A DNA stretch of 53,107 nt from assembly GCA_035295225.1 (NCBI GenBank), contig DATGJI010000028.1:1-53107 (forward strand), given 5' to 3'. Made by a program: the position numbers and the translations under genes. The notes below the pieces were generated by a model, which searched no databases, had not been told where the DNA came from, and saw only the letters and a list, made by a program, of their open reading frames with translations. Origin of the DNA: Candidatus Eremiobacteraceae bacterium (GTDB lineage Bacteria > Vulcanimicrobiota > Vulcanimicrobiia > Eremiobacterales > Eremiobacteraceae). This document shows, piece after piece, positions 15,468 to 25,200 of the stretch (position 1 is its first letter; the number at the start of each line of letters is the position of its first letter).

Positions 15468-16405
15468 GACGGCTTGGTCCCTTGGCCGTGACTCGACGTG
15501 ATCGAGGCGAAGACGTCCTCTAGACTCGCCACGGCGGGTCGCACGTTGGCGATCGGAATCTGGGCGTCGACGAGGGCGCCGCTAAGCCGGTCGACGAACG
15601 CCGCCGAGGGTAACATGACGTGAAGCGCCGATTCGAAGAGCGTCGCGGCGCGGACGAACGGAAGCTCCTCAACGATCTGCAACGCGCCGACGGGCGACGC
15701 CGTGACTACCTCGACGGCGTATCCGAATGACGGATCGGTCTTCAGCGACGCAGGCGTGCCTTGCGCCACGATGCGCCCGCCGTCGATGAACGCGAGCTTG
15801 TCGCAGTGTTCGGCCTCGTCCAGGTAGTGCGTGGTGACGAGAATAGTCGCTCCGTTTTCGGCGATGGAGCCGATGATATCCCAGAACTTCCGCCGCGAGA
15901 CCGGGTCCACGCCGGCAGTCGGTTCGTCTAAGAACAGCACGTCCGGTTTATGGATGGCGGCACACGCAAGCGCAAGCCGCTGGCGATAGCCTTGTGGGAC
16001 GGCGGCGCCGAGCACATCGCGGTATTCTGTCAAGTCAAGCGTTCGCATCCACGCCTCGAGTTCGCCTGGACTGCGGCGCACGATGTCGCCGTACATGTCC
16101 GCATAGAACCGGAGGTGTTCACCGATGGTGAGGTCGGGCCACACGCTCGATCGCTGCGAGACGTAACCGATTCGTTCCCGAATGCGCTCCGCATCGCGCA
16201 CGATGTCCATACCGAGCACATGCGCGTCTCCGGAAGTAGGGTTCATGATTCCACAGAGCATTCTGATGGTCGTGGATTTACCCGCGCCGTTTGGTCCGAG
16301 GAATCCCCATATCGTCCGTTCTTCGATCTCGAACGACACGTGGTTGACGGCGGTGAAGGCGCCAAACCGTCTCGTGAGATCGTGCGCCGCGACCGTGGTC
16401 CTCAC
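15464..16405 (-). CDS. ABC transporter ATPase, matching the second half of YbhF
   Basis: Walker A is GPNGAGKST, Walker B is DVLFLDEPTAGVDP, and the H-loop lies in TTHYLDEAEHC. The signature motif is degenerate (VPQGYRQ in place of LSGGQ), as in the second ATPase half of E. coli YbhF. I chose the GTG at 16405 because it forms a GTGA overlap with the stop of the preceding ATPase gene; an ATG at 16441 would overlap by 40 bases. About 313 residues. It presumably pairs with the upstream ATPase as a heterodimer powering the permease encoded next. Confidence 0.92.
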   Translation of the reverse strand: MRTTVAAHDLTRRFGAFTAVNHVSFEIEERTIWGFLGPNGAGKSTTIRMLCGIMNPTSGDAHVLGMDIVRDAERIRERIGYVSQRSSVWPDLTIGEHLRFYADMYGDIVRRSPGELEAWMRTLDLTEYRDVLGAAVPQGYRQRLALACAAIHKPDVLFLDEPTAGVDPVSRRKFWDIIGSIAENGATILVTTHYLDEAEHCDKLAFIDGGRIVAQGTPASLKTDPSFGYAVEVVTASPVGALQIVEELPFVRAATLFESALHVMLPSAAFVDRLSGALVDAQIPIANVRPAVASLEDVFASITSSHGQGTKPS

Positions 16406-17364
16406 GAAGACGCACTCGCGGTTTCCCTGACGAGCAGCCAAATGAACGCGTCCTCCAAAAGAGGCTCGACCGCACGCAGCGACGCCCCCGCGACTCCTTC
16501 GGCTTCGAGCGCCGCTCTGAGAACGGGAAACGCTTGCGTGGCGTCCGGCACCAAGGCATGGAACACGCCGCCGAACACCTCCAGGCTCTGGACGATCGGA
16601 ACGGTTCGCAGCGCGCGGCGAACGGCCGCGGGCGAAGCGCCGCCGATCTCGACGACGCGCGATGCGACGATAGCCTTAAGACGCGACGGTGTGTCGAACG
16701 CGATGAGCCGTCCGCGGTGCATGAGCGCGACATGTGTCGCATGTTGCGCTTCGTCCATATATGGCGTACTGACGACGATGCTCACGCCGCGCGAATTGAG
16801 CCCGTATAGGAGCCGCCAGAATTGGCGGCGAGAGACGGGATCAACGCCGGCAGTCGGTTCGTCGAGCACCAGGAGCTCCGGCTCGTGGACGAGCGTGCAC
16901 GCAAGCGCGAGTTTTTGCTTCATGCCGCCCGAAAGCGATCCCGATGGGATGTCCACAAAACTTTCGAGGCGGAAGTCATCGAGCATCGCACGCGAGCGGG
17001 CGAGCAATTCGTCGGGCGGAACATCATACAGGTCCGCGTAGAATCTGAGATTCTCACGCCCCGTGAGATCTGAGTAAAGGCTGAAGCGCTGCGGCATATA
17101 ACCCAGGCGAGCCTTGCCCGCTTCCGGGTCGCGAATCATATCGACGCCGAGCAGATCGACTTCACCCGAATCGGGCGCAAGCACGCCGCAGATGATTCGC
17201 AGCAGGGTCGTCTTGCCCGCTCCATCGGGACCGACGATGGCCAAGATGTCGCCCCGAGCGACGCTCAGGGTCATGCGGTCGAGCGCGATCGTGTTTCCAA
17301 ATCGTCGGACGACATCGCGACACGCCACCGCGTCGCCGGTTGCACGCTCCCTCTTAGGGAGCAT
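16402..17364 (-). CDS. ABC transporter ATPase, matching the first half of YbhF
   Basis: Walker A is GPDGAGKTT (residues 45-53), the signature is an intact LSGGMKQ, Walker B is LLVLDEPTAGVDP, and the H-loop is replaced by a Pro-containing stretch (VSTPYMDEAQH): the usual TTH reads STP. The switch His is therefore missing. The partner ATPase has the His but a degenerate signature, so the two sites of a heterodimer would be unequal. The C-terminal about 90 residues form the accessory domain typical of drug-export ATPases. The start overlaps the HlyD gene's stop by 11 bases. Confidence 0.93.
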   Translation of the reverse strand: MLPKRERATGDAVACRDVVRRFGNTIALDRMTLSVARGDILAIVGPDGAGKTTLLRIICGVLAPDSGEVDLLGVDMIRDPEAGKARLGYMPQRFSLYSDLTGRENLRFYADLYDVPPDELLARSRAMLDDFRLESFVDIPSGSLSGGMKQKLALACTLVHEPELLVLDEPTAGVDPVSRRQFWRLLYGLNSRGVSIVVSTPYMDEAQHATHVALMHRGRLIAFDTPSRLKAIVASRVVEIGGASPAAVRRALRTVPIVQSLEVFGGVFHALVPDATQAFPVLRAALEAEGVAGASLRAVEPLLEDAFIWLLVRETASASS

Positions 17365-18754
17365 CGATCACGCCGTCCGCTGGCAGTCCAGGCTTCAGCG
17401 CGCCATCCGGATTCGGCAGATCGATCCGGACGCGGAATACGAGTTCCGCGCGCTGCTCTTTTGTCTGCACGTTGCTCGGCGTGAACTCGGCAGTGGTATG
17501 GACGCTCGTCACGCTGCCTTTGAAAATCCGTCCGGGTGCGCCGTCCACTTGCACGTCGACCGACTGTCCGATCTTCACGCGCGCGAGGTTCGCTTCGCTC
17601 ACGTAGACGTCGAGGTAAGGGTGATCGAGGTCGGAGACGGTGAGGACGGATGTACCGGGCACGACGAGATTGCCGACCTCAACGCTGTGCGCTAGAATCA
17701 CTCCGCCAAAGGGCGCGTGCAGTGTCGTCTCGGAAAGACCGCGCAAGGCGATCCCGAGCGCGGCTTGCGCCTGTTCGACGTTCGCGGCCGCGACGGCGAC
17801 GTCCGCGCGCCGCTGATCGAGCGCGTGCGACTGCGCTTGCGCACCGGCAAGCACCGCTTTCGATTGATCCAGCTGCGCGTTGGAAGCCGCGACGTCGAGC
17901 TGCTTCACCGCGATGGTCTGTTCGCCGGCCAACGCGGCGTCGAAATCTGCGTGGGCGGCTCGAAGATCCGCCTCGCCGACGACGAGCTGCTTGGCAGCCG
18001 CATCGCGCCGCGATGACGCGGCGCTCACTTGAGCGGTCGCGGACAGCGCCGCGTCGTGCGCAACATCATACTGCTGCGCCGAAACGTCGCCTTGACGGTA
18101 AAGTTCACGTTCGCGTTTCACATTCGCTTGCGCAAGCGCTGCGGAAGCCTGCGCGCTCTGCACGTCGGCGCCGGCTTCCGCTAACGTTGCCCGCGCGGTC
18201 TCAAGCGCGGCGCTTGCGGCGCGGACGTGCGCGTCCGCCGAAGCCACCTGCGATGAAACGGATTGAGCCTGGATGGCGGCGAGCTCGACGCTCTGTGGAA
18301 CGCGAACCGCTGAAGTCGCCACCTGCGCGCGCGCCTCGCTCACGCCGGAGGCGTTCACGTCGCGCTGAAGCGCGTACGAGGCCTGCGCCAGACGAAGCTG
18401 GGCTCGAGCGGCGTCGAGATTCGCCTTGGCTTGGTCAACGGCGAGCAGCGCGTCTGTCGTCTCGATCTGCGCTATCGGTTGACCGGCCGTGACTCGGTCG
18501 CCGTCGTGGACGAGCAGCGCTTTGATCCTGCCGCTTACCTTTGCCGCCACGTCGACCTGAATCGTTTCAATCGTGCCGGATCCGGCGATTCCGTTGCTCG
18601 ACGCGCCCGCGAGCCGGCCGTGTACGGCCCATGCGAGGATCGCCGCGACGACAACGAAAGCGGCGCCGATTTGCCAAACTGGAATGCGGCGCCGAGATGG
18701 AGCATGGGGCGCTTGCTGCTTCTCGGTCGCCGGAGATGGAATCGTGACCGTCAT
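17354..18754 (-). CDS. HlyD-family membrane-fusion (periplasmic adaptor) protein
   Basis: Adaptor linking the ABC exporter to an outer-membrane channel. It has one N-terminal membrane anchor (VWQIGAAFVVVAAILAWAV, about residues 27-45) and a split lipoyl domain (KVSGRIKALLVHDGDRV and later LHAPFGGVILAHSVEVGNLV). Between them is an unusually long Ala/Gln-rich coiled-coil hairpin (about 110-350). A beta-barrel domain follows (LDVYVSEANLARVKIGQSVDV). I chose the ATG at 18754 (AGGG just upstream), where the charged leader begins; one at 18808 adds 18 unconserved residues. First gene of the operon. No TolC homologue is in view. Confidence 0.92.
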   Translation of the reverse strand: MTVTIPSPATEKQQAPHAPSRRRIPVWQIGAAFVVVAAILAWAVHGRLAGASSNGIAGSGTIETIQVDVAAKVSGRIKALLVHDGDRVTAGQPIAQIETTDALLAVDQAKANLDAARAQLRLAQASYALQRDVNASGVSEARAQVATSAVRVPQSVELAAIQAQSVSSQVASADAHVRAASAALETARATLAEAGADVQSAQASAALAQANVKRERELYRQGDVSAQQYDVAHDAALSATAQVSAASSRRDAAAKQLVVGEADLRAAHADFDAALAGEQTIAVKQLDVAASNAQLDQSKAVLAGAQAQSHALDQRRADVAVAAANVEQAQAALGIALRGLSETTLHAPFGGVILAHSVEVGNLVVPGTSVLTVSDLDHPYLDVYVSEANLARVKIGQSVDVQVDGAPGRIFKGSVTSVHTTAEFTPSNVQTKEQRAELVFRVRIDLPNPDGALKPGLPADGVIDAP

Positions 18755-19274
18755 CCCTCGCGCCTCGATTCGCGGTCGGTGGAGTGTGAAGATGAATCCG
18801 CAGTCCAAGAATACGCGCGAGATGTTACGCGCGTACGAACGTCAGTCGCGAACTGTTCACAACCTCTTCACGTAAGGTCCAAAAAGCCCGTTAAAACCCA
18901 TTTAGCGGGACGTAGAGCCGCTTGCGCCGCTTTCGATCTAGACGTTGCAACCAGTCGATCTATGCGCGCGAGGTGCGCGCGGTGTACGCGACGGTTTTGC
19001 CGCTATCTGTCGACTATTTCTCGTGATAAAGAAAATCTCGACAATACGGACGAGCGCCAATTGACTTTCAACAATCCAGACCTTACTGATTTTACTGGCC
19101 TTCGAGTCTGCCAGAATCCAGGCGTCGTCCGGCCAATCGCGAAATCAGCGCGGCACATGATGATCAATCGACGTCCTGCATGCTCGCTCGTCAGATGAAC
19201 GCCATAATTCAAGAAATGCTGTTTTGAACGCGGCGCGTCCACTCGACCGCCGACGTCAAGCCGTTCCCCGGGAG
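18755..19274. other. Divergent intergenic region between the exporter and glucan synthase genes
   Basis: About 520 bases without a convincing gene. It must hold the promoters of both divergent operons. A rightward candidate is TTGACT at 19061-19066 with TACTGA 17 bases later (19084-19089), which is weak. A leftward hairpin with T tract sits at 18887-18909. A ten-codon frame at 19195-19227 lacks a ribosome site. The region is richer in A+T than its flanks. Confidence 0.5.
18887..18909 (-). terminator. Leftward terminator or attenuator upstream of the HlyD operon
   Basis: On the minus strand a nine-base stem (CCCGCTAAA with TTTAACGGG, one G-U pair) surrounds a 5-base loop and is followed by CTTTTTGG, the form of an intrinsic terminator. 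It lies about 130 bases before the HlyD start, in the same orientation, so it would stop leftward transcripts before the operon unless they start downstream of it. Confidence 0.6.
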
Positions 19275-22200
19275 ATGGAGGACCCGATCCGCAGCGAGCT
19301 GTTCGGGGTCGAACGTCTCGAGCTTCATGCCGCCAGCCTCGCAGAGGCCCAAGTCATCGCCGCGAACGTCCAGGCCGACCATCGAGTGGCGAACCGGCTT
19401 CGCGATAATGGAAACGTCCTTTTCGACACATACCGCGCTATCGCCGCGGCAATCCGGGAGGACGACGCCATCACGCCGGCGGCCGAGTGGCTGATCGACA
19501 ACTTCTACGTCGCGCAAGAACAAATCCGCGAGATCCGCGATGATCTTCCGTACAGTTTTTATCGCGGTTTGCCGAAGCTCGCACAGGGCCCCTTGAAAGG
19601 CTATCCGCGCGTCTTCGGGGTGGCGTGGGCGTTCGTCGCGCACACGGATAGCCGCTTTGACGCCCAGCTCTATCGCAAGTTCGTGCGAGCATACCAAGCC
19701 GTGCAGCCGTTGACGATCGGCGAGTTGTGGGCGGCTGCGATCGCCTTGCGTGTCACGCTCGTGGAGAATCTGCGGCGCCTCGCCGACCAGATCATCAGCG
19801 CGCGCGACGCGCGGCAAGAAGCGGATGGTATTGCCGACCGCCTGTTGCGTGTCGACGGGCTCGGGACCGACCCTCCAATTGTCGCGCTGCGAAGCTCGGA
19901 CAAGACTCGCTTACCGACCGCCTTCGTCGCACAACTGGTGCATCGTCTGCGCGACCAAGGGGAAGTAGCAACGGTCGCACTGCAGCAGTTGGATAAGCTC
20001 CTTGCCGCACAGGAAACGAGCGCAGACGAAATCGTCCTTGCAGAGCATCACAAGCAAAGCGCGATGAACGTGTCGGTGCGTAACGTTTTCACGAGCATGC
20101 GCTTGATCTCGGCGGTTGATTGGTCGGAGATCTTCGAGGATCTCAGCCTCGTCGACGCGGAACTTCGCGCGGCCAGCGAATTTGCGGCCATGGATTTCCC
20201 CTCTCGCAATCGCTATCGTTACGCTATCGAAGAGCTAGCCCGCGGGTCGAAGGTGTCGGAACTCAACGTTGCGCGGCGCGCGATCGAACTTGCTAAACGC
20301 GCGCAACCGCCGCCGCACTCCACTTCCGGCAGTGCCCCGAACCGCGAGCAGGAACCAGGCTATTACCTGGTCTCCAAGGGCAGGCGTTCATTTGAGCGGT
20401 CTCTCGGCTACCGCATCCCGGTGTCCAAATGGTTCGTGCGCGCCGGCGAAGCCGCGGGAGTTTTTGGATACGTCGGCGCGATCGCGCTGCTCGTGGCTTT
20501 TTTTCTGTCCCTCTCTGTTCTCGGCTTGCTAAAGTTCGGCATCACCGGTTGGATTCTCGCCTTCCTCGCGTTCTTCGCGCTGGCGTCAGCATCGGACTTG
20601 GCCGTCGCCCTCGTCAACCGCCGCATCGCGATCGACAGCGGTCCCACGACCTTGCCGGCGCTCGAATTGCGTGAGGGCGTTCCGGAGAGTTTGCGCACGA
20701 TGGTGGTCATGCCCGTGCTCTTGACGTCGCTGACCGAGCTCGAGAATCTCCTCAAGCGCATCGAGGTGCACTTCCTCACCGAGCAGCGCGGCGAACTCCA
20801 CTTCGCTTTGCTTTCGGACTGGAACGACTCAAAGACCGAGACCGCTGCAACCGACGACGAATTTCTCGCAGCGGCGTCCGGCGGCATCGCCCGACTGAAC
20901 GCGCGTTACGGCCCGGCGCCCGGAGGCGCGCGCTTCTTGTTGCTGCATCGGCGGCGTATCTGGAACGAATCGCAACATATGTGGATGGGGTGGGAGCGCA
21001 AGCGCGGTAAGCTCCACGAATTGAACCGATTGCTGCGCGGCGCCTCCGACACGTCGTTCTTAGATGTCAGCGGCCGCCCGCCAGAGGTTCCTTCCGGTAT
21101 CCGCTATGTGGTGACGCTTGACGCCGACACGCGTCTGCCGCGCGGAACGTTGAGACGCCTGATCGGAAAGATGGCGCACCCGCTCAATCGTCCGACGCTC
21201 GATCCGAAGAATCGCCGCGTCATTGAAGGCTACGCCGTGCTGCAGCCGCGCATCACGCCGTCGTTTCCGAGAGCTCGCGAAGGGTCGATGTTCAACCGCG
21301 TGTTCACGAGCCCGAGCGGGCTGGACACGTATGCGTTCGCAGTCTCGGACGTGTATCAGGATCTCTTCGGCGAAGGCTCGTACCTCGGCAAAGGTATCTA
21401 CGACGTCGATGCGTTCGAAACGGCTCTCGCCGGACGGATTCCTGAGAGCACCTTGCTGAGTCACGATCTGCTTGAGGGGATATTCGCTCGCGCCGGACTG
21501 CTTTCCGACATCGAAGTCGTAGAGGATTCCCCCACGCGCTACGACGTCGCTATGGCTCGGCAACATCGCTGGGCCCGCGGCGATTGGCAGCTGCTGCCGT
21601 GGATCTTCGGCAGTAGCGTGGAATTCGGCAAAGGCGTTATCACGCCGCTCGGCCGCTGGAAGATGTTGGATAACCTGCGTCGGACTTTATCTGCGCCGGC
21701 CGCGTTCGTCGCCCTGGTGGCGGGATTCACCCTCCCTTTAGCTGCTGCCGTCTTCTGGGTTGGCTTCGTTGTCGCGACGTTTGTCATCCCGCCTTTCTTG
21801 GCGCCCATCGCCGGCATCTTCCCGCGAGTGCCCGGCATTTCGCTACGGAAGCATTGGAACGCGGTCGGCGCGGATTTTGCCCAAGCATCGCTGCAGATCG
21901 GCTTGACGCTGACGCTGCTCGCTCATCAAGCGTGGCTGATGGGAGACGCAATAACCCGAACGCTGACCCGATTGTACCTCACGCGCCGGCGGCTGCTCGA
22001 GTGGACGGATGCCGCCACCCTGGTCTCACGCACGGCGCTCGGCGTCCGCGGCTACTACCGCCGGATGGCGGGCGGCGTCGCGCTCGGCGTCGCGGCAGGG
22101 CTCCTTGTCGCGTTTGCCGGTCACGCGGCTTGGCCGATCGCCCTTCCATTCGTGACCTTTTGGATACTGTCGCCTGCCATAGCAGATTTGATAAGTCGTC

Positions 22201-25200
22201 CGACGCGCGCGATGAGCGAACAGCGTCCGTCTGCCGCAGACGCGAAGGTGTTGCGCCTGACGGCGCGGCGGACGTGGCGCTTCTTTGAAACCTTTGTCTC
22301 GGCGAAAGATCATCTGCTGCCCCCGGACAATTTCCAAGAAGATCCTGCACCGGTGCTGGCGCACCGCACATCGCCGACAAACATCGGCCTCTACCTTTTG
22401 TCGGTGATCGCGGCTCGCGACTTCGGCTGGTTGGGGACGATGGACGCCGTTGATCGTCTGAGCGCCACCTTGGACACAATGGTGGGACTCGAACGCTTTC
22501 GGGGCCATTTCTATAATTGGTACGGCACTCTCGATGGCCACCCGCTCGAACCGCGGTACCTCTCGTCGGTGGACAGCGGGAACTTAGCCGGACATCTGAT
22601 CGCGCTCAAAAACGCTTGCGCTGAGCTCATTCGCGCGCCGATCGCGGGGGCTTGGTCGTTCGCCGGCATTGCTGATGCGCTCGAGATCGCCCTCGCGGCT
22701 TCGCGCGCGCTCCCCAAAGAACGCCGCCTGCAAACGGCGTCTCTGCAAAGCGTTACCGAAGAGCTTGCTGAACTCTCGGCGGCTGTCGCGATTCCACCCG
22801 TCGATGCGACACTGCCGACGTACGTCGGACGGGCCGACGAGATCGTTGCGCGCGCGCGCACGTTCGTCGACATCGCTCGAGCGCTCAACGCGGAGATGGC
22901 CGATGCGTCGAGCGCCGAATTGCTGGCCCAAGCCGAAGCGCTCCACACGGTCTCACAAAGCCATCTCCGCGATGTTGAGACGTTGGTGCCGTGGGCGAAG
23001 CTCAAGCAAAGAGATCCCGTTCAGCCGGCACTGGCGCCGCTGCTGGGTTCGATCCCCTCGTTAGAAGATCTACCGAAACGGTGCGAAGCGGCGGTTGCCC
23101 TTCTCGACATCCGGGGCGGCGACGACGCGCTCGTCGAAGCGCTCGGTCATTCCGCGCAAGCCGCACGTTCGTTGATCGATCGACTCGAGACAATCGCCGA
23201 CCACGCCAAAGAGTTTTTCGAAGCGATGGATTTCGGGCTTTTGTTCGACCCAGTCCGGCAGCTGCTCTCCGTGGGCTACCGGTGCGGCGAAGGCGTCCTC
23301 GACGAGAATTGCTACGATCTTCTCGCCTCCGAAGCGCATCTCGCGAGTTTCGTCGCGATCGCAAAGGGAGACGTGGCGGCCCGGCATTGGAATAGGCTCG
23401 GCAGGACCGTAACGCCGATCAACGGCGGCGCGGCGCTCATATCGTGGTCGGGATCGATGTTCGAGTACTTGATGCCGAGCCTGGTATTGCGAGCGCCAGT
23501 GGACTCCCTCATCGATCAAAGTAACCGTCTCGCCGTTCGCAGGCAGATCGAATACGCGACCGGACTTGGCATCCCGTGGGGAATGTCGGAATCTGCCTAT
23601 AACGCTCGCGATCTCGAGATGACGTATCAATACTCGAGCTTTGGTGTTCCCGGTTTGGGCCTCAAGCGCGGCCTTGACGACGATGAAGTGATCGCCCCGT
23701 ACGCGACAGCACTTGCAGCCATGGTCGATTCGCCCGCCGCCGCGCGCAATTTCGATCGGATCGGAGCAGCCGGGGGCGTCGGACGCTATGGCTGCTACGA
23801 GGCACTGGACTATACGCCGTCGCGCGTACCTGACGGCCAGACGGTAGCGGTCGTCCGCTCATACATGGCGCACCATCAGGGCATGACGTTGGTCGCGATC
23901 GACGACGTCCTCCACGACGGCATCATGCAAGACCGATTTCACGCCGAGCCGATGGTCCAGGCGACCGAACTGCTCCTCGAAGAGCGTGCTCCGCGTGAAA
24001 TTCTCGTCGTCCACCCGCAACACGAGCACGTGAAGTCGAGCGTCAGCGTCCGCGAAACTCTTCCCCACATGCAACGCCGGTTCGATTCGCCGCACCAGCC
24101 GATTCCGCGCACGCATATTCTCTCGAACGGATCGTATGCGGTCATGCTCACCTCGTCCGGATCCGGATATAGCCGCTGGCGGGATGTCGCTGTGACCCGC
24201 TGGCGGGAAGACACGACCTGCGACGATTGGGGTTCGTTCGTCTTCGTCCGCGATGTGGCGAGTGGAGAGGTGTGGTCAGCCGGCTACCAACCCAGCGGAA
24301 AAGAGCCCGCAGCCTACGAGGCAGAGTTCTTGGAAGACCGCGCGAGAATCGTCCGGCGCGACGGCGCAATCATGACGACGCTCGACGTCATGGTTTCAAC
24401 GGAAGACGACGCCGAGGTCCGCCGCGTCTCAATCTCCAATTTCGGGAGCCGAGCGCGGGAGATCGAGTTGACCTCATACGCCGAGGTCGTGCTCGCCTCC
24501 GCGGATTCGGACGCCGCCCACCCCGCGTTTTCGAATCTGTTCGTCGAGACTGAGTTCATTCCGAAGATTGGGGCTATCGTCGCGACGCGGCGCTTGCGTT
24601 CTCCCGACGAACCGCAGGTCTGGGCCGCCCATCTCGTCGTCGTGGAAGGCGACACGATCGGGGCGCCGCAATTCGAGACCAACCGGGCGCGATTTCTCGG
24701 CCGAGGGCGCGGCATTCGTTCTGCCGCCGCTGCGCTCGACGGTCAACCCTTGTCCAATACCTCCGGTGCCGTTCTTGACCCGATCTTCAGTCTTCGGCGC
24801 CGACTTCGATTGGCGCCCTGGTCGACGGCTCGCGTCGCGTTCTGGACACTTGTCGCGTCCTCGCGGGAAGAGGTACTCGACCTCGCCGATCGGCACCAAA
24901 ATCCAGCGGCTTTCGATCGCGCGGTCACGCTTGCATGGACGCAGGCGCAGGTGCAGCTCTTCCATCTTGGCATCGACGCAGACGAGGCGAATCTTTTCCA
25001 GCGGCTGGCGGGCCACGTTCTCTATTCGAATCCCGCGCTGCGTCCGTCGCAGGAGGTGCTGAGGCGGACCGAAGGCGGTCCTCGCGCGCTATGGGCGTGC
25101 GGCGTCTCCGGCGATCTCCCGATAGTGCTGTGCCGGATCGACGACGTTGCGGATTTAGGGATCGTTCGCCAGCTTATCCGAGCGCACGAATATTGGGCGA

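Noticed and set aside
19195-19227. Ten-codon upstream frame ending on the TTG before the glucan synthase gene
   Set aside because: No ribosome site and no regulatory codon run; probably chance.
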